Positions 1-9,775 of a stretch of DNA of 28,109 nucleotides are shown here, piece after piece. Location of the stretch: NCBI GenBank assembly GCA_003427395.1, contig BFEA01000215.1, positions 287,831-315,939 on the forward strand, in the 5' to 3' direction. The notes beneath the pieces are model-generated. The model saw only the letters and a list, made by a program, of their open reading frames with translations, searched no databases and was not told where the DNA came from. Each line of letters begins with the position of its first letter. Positions within the stretch are counted from its first letter, which is position 1. The position numbers were made by a program, and so were the translations under genes. The DNA is from Chara braunii. Its lineage: Eukaryota > Streptophyta > Charophyceae > Charales > Characeae.

Positions 1-11
1 GTTCTGATAAG

Positions 12-566
12 TTGATGCCTGGAGCACGACGAGACTTGACGATCCCGAGGTATCTGCTGGTTCGTGATACACACGAGGAGGATCTCATCAGGAGTGCGGC
101 GCGACTTTTACGAGTTCGAGATGGATCTCCTATCGACTGGTTCGGCTTCATTGGACTGCTTCAAAATGGCGAGGGATTTTTCCCTAATACTCGCACGGAT
201 TTCCGAGCCAACACGGCTCGGACTCCCGACGAACTTTACGGATATACTTTGTATTTCCACCACGCGAGTAACCTCCAATGCCTCTCTCGAGTTATTGTGA
301 GTATCAAGATTACCTCGTCCGGTAGGCGTTTCGGCGTCGTCCGGATCCGGGGCACAGAGATTCGACACCTGTTTGGACTTAGTCAACCTGTCCGAGTTAT
401 AGTTTGGAGACTAGCCTCTCGGATGGCCTCCTTCTATAATACTCGGATTGTTAGAGTCATGCGATGTGGACGAAGGTCTACTTTGATTTTCAACGACGAC
501 GAGCTGGCACGTTTGGATTTATTGGAGGCAAAGGTGCGCGGCGGGCGAGAGATTTACCAGGATTAG
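12..566 (+). CDS. Unrecognised 184-residue open frame
   Basis: An open frame of 184 codons starting with two methionine codons. I recognise no domain, signal peptide or membrane segment. The product is basic and arginine-rich, with many Arg-Val/Arg-Ile pairs, and the DNA repeats short CTCGGA/TCGGAT motifs. That composition could keep a frame open by chance. No TATA box, splice signal or neighbour supports expression, and the next 700 bases hold no gene. It may be a chance frame or a fragment of an unknown element. Confidence 0.2.
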   Translation: MMPGARRDLTIPRYLLVRDTHEEDLIRSAARLLRVRDGSPIDWFGFIGLLQNGEGFFPNTRTDFRANTARTPDELYGYTLYFHHASNLQCLSRVIVSIKITSSGRRFGVVRIRGTEIRHLFGLSQPVRVIVWRLASRMASFYNTRIVRVMRCGRRSTLIFNDDELARLDLLEAKVRGGREIYQD

Positions 567-1300
567 ACATCGTCTTCTAAAATCTTACTCAGATTTCATA
601 AAACACTTTGCATGGATTCAGTCCCGTTGAGGAAACCATATAACTTATGGTTTCACGAGGTAATCTAAAAACAAAAACAAAACACTTTATGTAGTAAAGA
701 CCGCCGGATGGATACTATTCGGATTACCCCAATGATTTCACTATCATGCTTATGCATTGAGGGGTAATCATTCGCATAAAAATAAGCTGGATAGAGTGAA
801 AAGTGAACGTCTGAAGAAGTTGTCAAGTAAAGCAGCGGAAGATGAAAAATTTCTGCATTGCGTAACTTGGCGTTAGAGATGGATACTCCTTCATTCGTAG
901 AACAGAAAGAGTAATTATTGTCTAGGAAAACAAAGTGACCAACAAAGTTGTCACTCGCTCCTCCAAAATAATTGAATATGGTACGGAAGCGNGGTCGAAC
1001 CAGGAGTTCAAACATCGACCAGAAACCAGATCACTTGTTGATCTGCATGGTGTCATTGATATTTATTTACCGAAACTATTCATGACAAGTTTCAGTAATC
1101 ATGATAAGAAAATCATTCTTAATTTATTTTCTTTGAATTAATAATTCTAGGAACGACAATATAAAAGTTATTTTAGTCATACAGGTTTAAAAATAGACAC
1201 TTTGGCAAACCAGCTCATCAAGGCAACGATTTGGATTGTGTGATTTTGTTTTAAGTATGGGGATTTTTGTTGTTTGATTGCTAGGGACTAAGGATCGTTT
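567..1300. other. No gene recognised
   Basis: AT-rich sequence with only short weak frames. A 116-codon minus-strand frame (665-1015) crosses an undetermined base at 992 and shows no known motif. A short perfect hairpin lies at its left edge. I see nothing else here. Confidence 0.5.
633..653. repeat. 8-bp perfect inverted repeat
   Basis: AAACCATA at 633-640 and TATGGTTT at 646-653 are exact reverse complements around a 5-base loop. The sequence shows a possible hairpin; no function can be assigned. Confidence 0.6.
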
Positions 1301-2124
1301 TCACGTTTGGTTGAGAATCTCCTAGTCGACCGGCGTACACTTCGTACTTGGGAGATGAGCGCCCCAGGGAACGAACGACGCATGGGTTCATTCGGTGTTT
1401 AGTCATATAATTCCTATACTGCAGCGAGACGAGCAAACGCCCTCGGCTGATCTACCTCTGCAATTGCACATAAAAGCCTTCGCACATGGATCAGTAGCTC
1501 GGTAGGGATACGCCCCTAAGGGTGGTGGTGACAGTCCCTTAGGGATGCAAGCTTATGCCCCGCTGGAACCTATCCTGTCGTAGGGGACCGTGGGAAGTAT
1601 AGCTGGCGCACCCGTCAGAGCGGCGAAGGGACGACGCGACCGCACCTGTTTCGACGGCATGCGGGATGTTATGCATCGTTTCCCGAGTTGTCTCTGAAAA
1701 ATGTGTTTTTAGGTAAACTCCTGCGTGACATGGCCGGGAGGGCCCTCGTTTTCACGCGAGGGCCGATGCGCTCGACAGCGGTACTAGAATCTGTTGCCGC
1801 CTTCCCAGCGACAGGAAGCGATGAAGAAGATTCGTCTCCGTCGATTCCATTCACCCCAAAACTGGCCAGATGCGAGATGGCAAGATCAGTAAAACAGCTC
1901 AAGATCCAGTTCGGAACCTCAGGAAAACGTATTTAGATTCATCAAGACTTCAGAAACATCCTTGTACAGGATAAAAAAGAAGCGACCCTCTCCGACCCAA
2001 CTGCAGCTAATCGACTTCAGGAGCATCAGACGGCATCAATGCTCTGTCACCTTCGCTGAACTTAACTCGACTCATATCACACCTGTGCAAGTCAGCACTG
2101 TGCTACGTTCTAACGTCAGGACAA
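1301..2124. other. No gene recognised; possible left flank of the DIRS element
   Basis: GC-richer than the preceding stretch. It holds an 82-codon frame (1688-1936) and a 65-codon frame (1962-2159), neither recognisable, plus a 9-bp inverted repeat. DIRS/PAT/kangaroo elements end in split direct or inverted repeats, so a left terminus could lie here. I could not find a matching copy of this sequence near 8.4-8.8 kb, so the boundary is unresolved. Confidence 0.35.
1514..1544. repeat. 9-bp perfect inverted repeat
   Basis: CCCTAAGGG at 1514-1522 and CCCTTAGGG at 1536-1544 are exact reverse complements separated by 13 bases rich in GGT. It could be a hairpin or part of an element terminus. Function unknown. 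Confidence 0.6.
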
Positions 2125-2664
2125 ATGACAGAGGTGGCCTCCGACTTTTGGCCGGTTGATGCTGAACAATGGGCTGAAACTCTACACCACTCGAACTGGG
2201 CGAGAACGTTCGCGCACCATTTGAAGGACGCGATATCCATGACTCAGATGGATCGGCTACCGAGGGGATACATCAAGACTATGGAGGCCTTTGATGCCCA
2301 GCACCGCGAAGAATCCAAAAACTTCGGAAGAAGCACATTCCTAGCCTTAGGCCTGACCTTGGCAGATTCACTTGCGGCGGCAGTACAAGCACGGCGGTAC
2401 TCGGTAATGGAAGCCCCAGTCATCGAAGCCCTCTGGGCCCTCTTCGCAAAACTTGATTTTTCCAGCGACAGCCACTCCACCATCACCCATGCACTTCAGC
2501 CTGAGGAGGTACTAGCGGCCCTCTCAGACGAAGGATCGAAGATTGCAGAGTTGGAGACCTGGTTGTCTCGTGGACCAAGAGAATGGATCTCTATAGTGTT
2601 GAACCAATCCGAGTTCACTTTGCTGCCACGACTGAGTCAAGTTATTCAGGTATCTAGTAACTAG
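2125..2664 (+). CDS. Hypothetical 179-residue protein, perhaps a first ORF of the DIRS-type element
   Basis: An uninterrupted frame of 179 codons with protein-like composition: mixed charged and hydrophobic residues, regular spacing of Leu/Ala, and several Trp (residues around 9, 16, 25). It predicts a mostly helical soluble protein. I recognise no family. It sits about 1.3 kb upstream of the gag-like ORF on the same strand, so it could be an upstream ORF or exon of the same element. A CAG/GTATCT donor-like site occurs at 2649/2650, but joining it to the acceptor-like site near 3960 does not give an open frame. It is the longest intact frame in the element, which otherwise carries many lesions. 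Confidence 0.35.
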   Translation: MTEVASDFWPVDAEQWAETLHHSNWARTFAHHLKDAISMTQMDRLPRGYIKTMEAFDAQHREESKNFGRSTFLALGLTLADSLAAAVQARRYSVMEAPVIEALWALFAKLDFSSDSHSTITHALQPEEVLAALSDEGSKIAELETWLSRGPREWISIVLNQSEFTLLPRLSQVIQVSSN

Positions 2665-2838
2665 TGTAAGAAATAGAGCCAGTTGGAAGAACGAGTGAAG
2701 TAGCGAGAATGAAAAGAGTAAGATAGGCTAAAAGAGAGGAAAGTGAGAAGGTAAGGTAGAGACGAAACCACTAAATCCAAGTAACCTTGTCGCCAACTTA
2801 GAATATGGGGTCTAATTTAAGGCTATTATGAGTCATCC

Positions 2839-2881
<43 letters not shown>

Positions 2882-3972
2882 TAGGGTCATTCAGTAGATG
2901 ACCAACGTACAGCCAAAGCGCCAGTATAGCCTAATCTTCTGAGAAGACTATTAGATTCTAGTCCTTCTAAATCGGCAAGCAACTTGAACCTATAGAATGC
3001 TTCAGTATTCCAAGTAACCATGACCTTGCAGTCTGACCGAAAGAATTCGACCTTTTGTGGCAGGCTTTTCAAACAAGTAAGCTAAGTCAGCATCCTACTC
3101 AAAGCGCTGCAAGTTTTAACCCAAGGAAGATTGAGCCAGGACAATAGTCAGATCGGTCAGGAGTGGAGAGCAATTCAAGCCGACACTGCCCTTGTAGAAC
3201 TAGGCACCCTCAAACTGCACCTCAACTGACAGCCTAGAAGAAACCGAGATGAATCTTTGTATAAACTCTGCAGTAAAGAACACGGGCCCTCTGGGCTTAT
3301 CAACTTTTCAGCATGCCGAAACAGAAGGAGATCAGAGGGTGCAGTAAGAGCACGGGTTCTGGGTTTCACAACTTCTCACTAGCACGATTGCGCCTAATTT
3401 TGTCTTCTCTAGACTTCAATCATCTTACTTTCGTTGTCTATATCGATTTAAGACTGAGTCGTCCTCACCTCCTTTTCCCAAGAAAGCTCTACCTCCTTGT
3501 CCATGGCTTGTATACTGCGAAAAAAAAAAAAAAACGAGAAAGATTAGCTTTAAGGCAAATCATCAGTAGAGTATCAGATGCAAGACCTCTAGTAGTTTTA
3601 GCAGGCAGTAACAGTATCCGGCAAGATCTGGACCAAGTAAAAAAAAAAAAAAAAAAAGACAGAAGGGTAAAGAAGAGGAGAAGGGGAAGCATTGAAGCAC
3701 AACAGAAGCAAACCATGGTATGACCAAGTAAACGATACCTTGAATTTTATGATGAAGTACTCCAAATAATCAAAAACTACATTATCAACTAGGAATAATC
3801 ATTTAGTCTAACTAAACTCAAGCACCTTTATTCATTCAAAAAAAAAAAGGAAAAAAAAAAGGAAAAAAAACACTTGGAAAAAAAAAAAATAATAATAATA
3901 AAATTAAAGGGGTATTTTAATCCAGCATCAATTTGGTAAGCCCGTCGGTTGTGTGTTCGCAGGATTTCCAAC
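2665..3972 (+). other. AT-rich non-coding stretch with A-tracts inside the DIRS-type element
   Basis: No convincing frame. It carries long A runs, all on the strand of the element: 36 A at 2843-2878, 15 at 3520-3534, 19 at 3639-3657, and an interrupted A/AAT run at 3839-3900. A pyrimidine-poor stretch ending in TTCGCAG near 3960 looks like a splice acceptor just before the gag-like start. The stretch is probably intron or leader of the element. Confidence 0.45.
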
Positions 3973-4768
3973 ATGGATCCAGCAATCTGGGAAGTAGTCC
4001 AATCAGGAGGAGTTGAATCTCTTGTAGGAAGGGAACTATTTATGTCATTGATCTACCCATCAATGATGCTTGTAAAAGGTTATGTCCAGCACTATACCAA
4101 TCCACAGGGACAAAACTGACACAACATGAATTTCATTCTCGTCTACAATGGTATAATCTATCCGGTCAACCTTCATCTACTCAGAGTCTCACTGCGTGTC
4201 GAATACCTGCAACATGCACCGCCCAGGGCAATGCCAACCAGTTCATTGGAGCGAGCACTATATAGACGCAGCAGGATGGGGGATAGAGTTGAAACACCGC
4301 TTACGTCCAGATCCACCACAGTGTCACGAGAGGAGATGGAAATGCTCGAGCTCAGAATAGAGATGCTCAACGCAGACGAAACCACAGTGAGGGATGTTTT
4401 CACCAGAGTAAAGGAATCGCTCTATCGAAAACCAGAAGGGGCTAAGGATGAAGTAGATGCTCTGAAGTTCATTTTCGACCAGCCACCATGGAGAAGGCAC
4501 ATAGTTGTCCTTATAAGGGTTAAGCAGATACAGCTCAACTATAAGCACTACGAGAGAGGCATGCCAGCAGCAAGTGCTTTCAGAAACGCAGTGACAAATC
4601 TCGCAGAGGACTTATGCGACGACGAATGTTCAGAAATAGTGAAAAACTCACTAAAGGCTATGGAGTTGAAAATATTCGTGCTGGCGATGAAGAAAATCAA
4701 CAAAGAGTGGGATGACCAAGAGAACAGAGCAACAATCAGAGGGTAAGTGGCAGTGGTGTACGCTGACC

Positions 4769-4815
<47 letters not shown>

Positions 4816-5217
4816 CAGCGAGAAGGAGAAAAAAAGAAAACCCCGACAAATGGAATCGAAGAACAATCTGGTATTTCACCCGAATAACTCGGGCAGCAAC
4901 CTCAATCAATTGACCTACTATCAGTGAGGATGATCTTACCATCCCATTAAAATCAGGATCTTTGGGGACCTTCACTGAAGTGTCTACTCCTCATTCGCGG
5001 TGGTCCTCAGAAAGTAATGACTGATCAGAGCAAGTGACTTTCAAGTACGTCTTTAAATCTTCTGTGCAGGTACAACAACTCTGATTCAGCTAGACACTCA
5101 AGGAACCGCAGCCCCTTGAGGAGCTACAACCATAACTTCAATAAGCAGATTCTTCATCTGGCGGCAACAAGGAATGGAGCAGGAGATCACGATCTCCCAG
5201 ACAGTCAAAGCCCTTAA
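3973..5217 (+). pseudogene. Gag-like ORF of the DIRS-type element, two exons, one internal stop
   Basis: The frame opens at ATG 3973 (MDPAIWEVVQ), meets TGA at 4117-4119, and continues in the same frame to 4742. The middle part (around 4320-4700) is rich in Glu/Lys/Leu and predicts helices. At 4743 lies a consensus donor (GGTAAGT) and at 5068-5069 a consensus acceptor (TTCTGTGCAG). Removing 4743-5069 keeps the frame and adds a basic Asn/Ser/Arg-rich tail (RHSRNRSPLRSY) before the stop at 5215-5217. A basic tail after a helical domain fits nucleic-acid-binding Gag proteins. No zinc knuckle is visible, as is usual in this group. The identification rests on position upstream of the polymerase and on composition, not on motif identity. 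Confidence 0.5.
4743..5069 (+). other. Probable spliceosomal intron in the gag-like ORF
   Basis: Donor G/GTAAGT and acceptor TTCTGTGCAG/G flank 327 bases containing stops in all useful frames and a 41-base A tract (4773-4813). The split codon (GG + G) restores glycine and joins two protein-like segments in frame. Introns in ORFs are known for DIRS1-like elements. The A tract is on the transcribed strand sense, so it is not a polypyrimidine tract. Confidence 0.6.
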
Positions 5218-5520
5218 CACTCAACCTTCAGCGGCACAGATCTCTTATGCCTGCTAAGTAATAGAACGTCATGACTCAGAGATCCAGAATCTTTTAGTGC
5301 AGCATCTACCTCTGCTCACATCGAACCCTGAAGGAGTTTACTCAAGTCATCTAAAGGAAAGTATTCAGGAAGTGTCCTTACCTAGTTAGAGGAAGGAGTC
5401 AAGTTGAATTTCAAAGGCACAAGTCATCAGGAAAAATCAAAGGTGTAGGAAGTCTGCAGGATTGTCAAACCGATACTTAAGACAACCCAGTTCAAGTGAG
5501 TCTTAAAGGGAACTGAACCA
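5218..5520 (+). other. Spacer between gag-like and polymerase ORFs with remnants of an N-terminal pol region
   Basis: Frames are short and broken by stops. Fragments just before 5521 read as a plausible lead-in to the RT domain in the same frame (ending LKGTEPAPMHIPNY), with a TGA a few codons earlier. I cannot assign a separate gene. Confidence 0.4.
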
Positions 5521-7323
5521 GCACCGATGCACATCCCTAATTATCATTTGTCAACCCAGTACGCAGATTTTGTGACCACTAGTGTCGAACTTTTGTTGAG
5601 GCAAGGAGTTATTTCATAAACAGATTCACCAACTGTTTGTAATCCTGTATTTGTGGTTGAGAGCTCGAGTAAAATGCGTTTCATTATTGATTCAGATATG
5701 TCAACCTATTTATCAAGTTTCATTGCTTTCACTATGAGTCAATCAACGATATGGTTGCAGTCATGGATGGGGGACCGTTGAAAGATTTTGTGGTTACCTT
5801 TGACATCAAGAATGATTACTATCATGTCCCTGTGCACGAGTCTGCAAAACCTTTCTTAGCTTTTAAATGGGGGGGCAGAACCTACCGGTTTAATACTCTG
5901 TGTTTTGGGATTTCTTCTGTATGCTGGATCTTCACAAGAGTCATGCAATAAGTCATGGGAGAATTCAGAACACAGGGAATTATGATTTTCTCTTATATCG
6001 ATGATAGCCTTGTGACCGAAAACAACTTTGTAAAATGCTTGTGAAACTCTTATCTCATCACTCTAGTTTTTCACAAATTGGGTTTCTTTTAAGTCTCAGT
6101 AAATGCCAAGTCTTTCCAGCTCTGTCCAATAGGTTTCTCGATTTCATTATCGACTCTCACGAGAAGCGAGTCAAGGTGTTAGAGGACAAGGTGGAAAGGC
6201 TAGGCCACGTACTGAAACTTTGCAGCTCTAAATCAGAACTAACCACTAGGAGGATAACTTCTTTAGCAGGAAAGCTAGTATCACTTGCAGGGCTTTCCTG
6301 CCGGCATCTTTGTATTGCTCAAATCTGCACGATGCCCTTACTAATTGTTATTGGGAAAAAAAGATCAACTTGACCATCGAATTCAAATCAGATCTCGAAT
6401 GGTGGATCGAGCACCTCCCTTCCCTTCCAGGAAGAAACTGGAGGGTGCGACTTCCATCAGCAAGCATCCGAACTGATGTTTCAACAATTGGGATGGAAGC
6501 AATCTTGACCTTGAGCACTGGTGAGCAGCTAAGGGCCTGCTTCGCTCTTCTAACAGAATTTCTGCAAAAATCAAGTACTCACAGAGAACTGTATGCAGTC
6601 ACTGAGTCACTGATAATTTTGAGGAAGAACGCTCCTCAAGAGCTAAGGTCAACTGCAGTAGAGTGTGTGGGAGACAACCAAACAATTTTCTACCTACTCA
6701 CAAAGCTGAGATCCACGGATATGGTTTTTAACCAATTACTGAAGATAGTTGTGGAAATCCTTCTAACAATGGATTGCCGGCTAAAACCAACCTGGATGCC
6801 TAGAGAATTCAATACCGAAGCAGACTTGCTCTCGAAAGAAGTTGATTTCTCTGACTGGGGACTGTCTGAAAAGCAAGAGCATGAGTTATTCAAAATCTTT
6901 GGGATACCCACAATCGATCCCTTCGCATAAGAAGGAATGCATGTATGCGACCAATTCGTAGCACAATTTTTCTTGCCTAATTGCTTTGCGGTCAACTCCT
7001 TATCCTTGGATTGGTCTAAGCTGCCTGCACTACCCTTCAAATGGGTTTTTCCACCTACTTGTCTAATCCAGCAAGCCTTAGCCAAGATCAAAGAGTTCGG
7101 GGGAGAGTACCTACTCATAACCCCTGTCTCTAAGAAAGCCAATTGGTTTTCAGCCCTGAAGAGGTTAAGACCCAGCAAGCAAATCTTCTTGACCAAGCAC
7201 TTCTCAATCTGTGTAGCATCAAGCAGAGTCCCAGAAGAATCGGTGAACCCAGGCGAAGCAGGCCTAGTAGCAAGCATAATATCCAGGCGAATCTTCAATG
7301 ACAACCATAACCATATCGCATGA
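5521..7323 (+). pseudogene. DIRS-type reverse transcriptase and RNase H, broken
   Basis: The reverse transcriptase begins near 5521 with a fingers region (LLLRQGVIS, then NPVFVV and MRFIID). It continues in another frame with TFDIKNDYYHVPVHE (motif A, near 5800) and RFNTLCFGIS (motif B), then the catalytic YIDD at 5994-6005. A third frame (6035-6373) gives LGFLLSLSKCQ-like and SLAGKLVSLAG, the DIRS thumb. Frame 6310-6930 holds RNase H (TDVSTIG, HRELYAV, DNQTIFYLL, MPREFNTEADLLSK). After a TAA at 6928-6930, the same frame resumes to 7323 with WVFPPTCLI and LLITPVSKKANW, typical of the DIRS C-terminus. Lesions: stops near 5617 and at 5949 and 6928; frameshifts near 5745, 6020-6060 and 6320. No methyltransferase domain is seen. 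The 3' end runs into the recombinase coding on the other strand. Confidence 0.8.
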
Positions 7324-8370
7324 AGGACGAGAAAGTCTTCCAAGTGCCCTGACCTAGCATTTTCTCTAAACTCCACCCCTTCTTAATTCCTTCTCGCACC
7401 CCGCCCGCCCCTGAAACTATGACTGCTTTCTCCTTCATATATCTGCAATTTCTGAAGGCAACTCTTTAACCGACGGTTGAAACCACTTAAGCTCAGCATC
7501 TCCTTCGTCTTTGTACTACGGAAGAGGGCCCCACCATCGCGAAGATCGATTGGAGGGACAAGATTACTATAAGCAATGCGCAACTTCTCCATAAGTTCCA
7601 AAAAAGAAGTACCTTCTCCAGTGCGCTCTCGGAGCGTAATCACCCCCTGCCGCCCTTTTCGGAGAGTCTTTGTATAAGCTGGTTGAACCAACCTTACCTC
7701 ATCAACCTCACCTCCGCGAAGCCGCAATCCCTCACCTCCCCTCTGCCAGCTCTCCCAGAGATAACTCATAATACACAGATCACGCAATGTCTCTGTATAG
7801 CAGCATCCGCTTTGTGTCTTCATCCTCTCCCTCAACCCTCGGTAAATCAGAAACATCTTTGCTTTCTTCTGTCATAGGTGGAGCCTGAAACTCTATCACG
7901 CCATTTCTCAAAGCATAATTCTTGTAAGCACGCCGGTAGTCCTTCACCTTTGAGCTATTGCAAGGGTTTTCTTTTCCCTCTCGACCTAGAATCTAGAAGC
8001 AACGGCTAAGGCAACTGAAACCAGACTCAACTGTACTACAAGCAGAAAAGGGTTGACCAAATTTATCAAAAGTACGGCAACGGGTACTCAGCTCAGCCAA
8101 CCACTGTCCTTGGAAGAAAGCTAATACATCTAAATCATTGCAATCCTCAATACTACGACCTATGTCGTTGCGAAGAAGCCATTCATTCAAGGAACGCAGC
8201 ATCCGTCCTCTTTCTCGTTCGCCGTTCTTGGAAAGACCGTACTCAGCAATCAATTCTACGGAATCCTTCAAGCCTTGATCATACTTTCCCTCTACTTGAC
8301 TTCTTGGTTGATGCTGAACTGCTTCCATACTACGATGAAAAAGTCTTTCCAACCACCATCTCCTGTACAC
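7310..8370 (-). pseudogene. Tyrosine recombinase of the DIRS-type element, convergent to pol, broken
   Basis: Read on the minus strand. The N-terminal core-binding region (from 8370) contains SLNEWLLRNDIG, DVLAFFQGQW and STVESGFSCLS, then a TAG stop at 7993-7995. The same frame resumes with KVKDYRRAYKNYALRNG. After a frameshift near 7790-7815 the catalytic domain (7856-7383 frame) shows RDLCIMSYLWESWQRGGEG, giving the first catalytic Arg in the QRG context, and later SSHSFRGGR, the H-x-x-R box. The expected Tyr would lie after a further frameshift; a candidate is MRYGYG near 7320-7310, overlapping the end of pol on the other strand. This enzyme class would insert a circular DNA copy, leaving no target duplication. 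A possible acceptor (TTGTGTACAG) just upstream of 8370 suggests an additional 5' exon. Confidence 0.75.
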
Positions 8371-8870
8371 AAATCATAACAATGGAATTTGGTAAATGAA
8401 GGTGGGGAAGTTGGGATAGTCAGGAAGTGCATTGGTGGATGGCCCCAGATTCCCACTTTTAAGGAAGATCTCAAACTGTTATCAGCAACTACTTATGACA
8501 TGACATGCTTATAAATTGTGAACCCAATCTGTTTTATTTTGCTCCCCAATCTGAGTTCATATATCCCCTTGTGAAGTATGATGATCTGATGAACAGGTAC
8601 CCCCTGCAGTTCTCTGCCCAGTGACCCCTCCTGACTAGAAGAAGCACCACGAAACCACAGAAATGGCATGGCTACGTTCGTGGGAGGCAGGGCCGTCCGA
8701 ACCAAGGGTACAAGCTTATTGGTGGCCAGGGCCACGGCCGGCCCCACACTCGAGCCGCTGACGGTCTGTTGTGCTTTGAGAGCATGAACCTGGTCGTAAA
8801 TTACATGGTCTGTTCTCTGGGCAGCTTAGCACACACATAGCGCAGGTGCGGACAGGTAGGGTAGCCCATT
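8371..8870. other. No gene recognised; probable right flank of the DIRS element and start of upstream region
   Basis: AT-rich to 8600, then GC-rich. No supported ORF and no clear terminal repeat of the DIRS-type element. The junction between mobile element and host promoter DNA lies somewhere here. Confidence 0.4.
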
Positions 8871-8872
8871 GA

Positions 8873-9614
8873 TTGGGCGGGAGGTAGGTAGGCAGCTGCT
8901 TTGGCGGGAGCTACCGTTTTCCCCAAACCGCACAGAACATACGGTAATTTCCGCCGCACCTGGACTTCATATTGACCCAAATACGGCTACAATGGCAGTG
9001 CGCTATATTGAGGGGAGGTAGCCGGCTACTTGGGCGGGAACTTCGGCAAATTCCTTCCGCCCCCGGAAAATTCCTTCACCAAAATCCCTTTTGGAAAATA
9101 CGTGATGATACTATTGCCGCCCCGTAGCGGCCTCCAGCTCAGCGCCACGAGGAGAGGGCCCAGGGCGATGTTCGTGGGAGAGGGTGACACGTGTTGGTGG
9201 CGGGCAAGAAGAAGCGCGCCGGAAGGAAGAAGGCGTCCTTGGCGTCCTTGGCGTCCTTGAAGAACGTGGTCGCGCTCTCCTCCCGCGCGGCTTGGGCTTC
9301 GGCTTGTCTCTTGCATTCACATTTCGCGGCAAGCCGGATTTTTTGCGGATCTCGCGTTGTTGTGGCGGGAAACTAATGTTGATGTCCTGGTCGACGCGAC
9401 TGTTCTGCTTGCCGACGTGTTTTGGCGGGGAACAGTTCGATCGAATTGTTTTCCGAAACGGACGGCGGGAAAAGTAGAGCGAGGGCGACGGCGGGAAGTA
9501 GAGGGAGGAGGTGCTGAGCGATTGAGCGATTGACGCCGGCGGCTTTTCTTGTCGCCTGATTTTGGCGGGGAACGAGTCGACCAATTTGTTTTCCGAAAAC
9601 GACGGCGGGGGGAA
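8873..9614 (+). promoter_or_regulatory. Cluster of E2F-like GGCGGGAA motifs upstream of a gene
   Basis: At least nine matches or near matches to the E2F/DP site (TTTSSCGSGAA) in the same orientation: 8873-8882, 8900-8910, 9030-9040, 9361-9372, 9420-9432, 9461-9473, 9487-9498, 9560-9572 and 9601-9614. E2F factors drive S-phase genes in plants and animals. The cluster ends about 50 bases before a TATA box and 160 before an ORF start. The region is strongly GC-rich, so some matches could be compositional, but the repeated exact GGCGGGA core argues against chance. Confidence 0.55.
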
Positions 9615-9623
9615 GGAGAGCGA
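9421..9623 (+). repeat. Imperfect direct duplication (about 63 bp, spacing 140) carrying E2F-like sites
   Basis: 9421-9483 and 9561-9623 align almost throughout: TTTGGCGGGGAAC, then a TCGA block, TTGTTTTCCGAAA, ACGGCGGG and AGAGCGAG. Each copy brings two E2F-like motifs, so duplication doubled the number of sites close to the start. Confidence 0.75.
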
Positions 9624-9659
9624 GGAGGTGGTGAGCGATCGCCGCGTTTTGCCGAGAGA

Positions 9660-9667
9660 TATATAAA
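9660..9667 (+). promoter_or_regulatory. TATA box
   Basis: TATATAAA followed by a G-rich stretch, 109 bases upstream of ATG 9776. Start of transcription would be expected near 9690-9700. Confidence 0.6.
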
Positions 9668-9775
9668 GGGGGGGAGAGGTGGTGAGGGAGTCATCGGCTA
9701 GCTTTGCCAAGATAAGATCGACGAGGAGTAGGTCTCTAGGATCCCCTCGCCTTCCTCAAGACAGCTTGGACAGCT

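Larger units (their letters stand above)
2125..8380 (+). mobile_element. Decayed DIRS-type (kangaroo/PAT-like) tyrosine-recombinase retrotransposon
   Basis: The core is certain from three pieces: a gag-like ORF (3973-5217, spliced), a reverse transcriptase plus RNase H of DIRS type (5521-7323), and a tyrosine recombinase on the opposite strand (about 8370-7310) converging on the polymerase. In DIRS elements the recombinase replaces the DDE integrase of LTR elements. An inverted recombinase is what I recall for kangaroo of Volvox. At least two stops and three frameshifts in the polymerase, and one stop and two frameshifts in the recombinase, mark this copy as dead. Outer boundaries were not found: start and end given are those of the outermost plausible ORFs. 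Confidence 0.75.

Noticed and set aside
1490-1520. CAGTAGCTCGGTAGGGAT as a tRNA D-arm
   Set aside because: No T-arm or acceptor stem at the right distance; the following sequence forms the CCCTAAGGG hairpin instead.
6690-7376. 228-codon minus-strand frame
   Set aside because: Antisense to the RNase H and C-terminal pol motifs, which are clearly coding on the plus strand. Only its first part may share DNA with the recombinase end.
8588-8612. CTGATGA as another hammerhead core
   Set aside because: No stem II followed by GAAA.
9026-9710. Several basic or Pro/Ser-rich frames on both strands in the GC-rich promoter
   Set aside because: Low-complexity composition from GC-rich repeats and E2F-like motifs; no domain, and frames overlap the TATA box.
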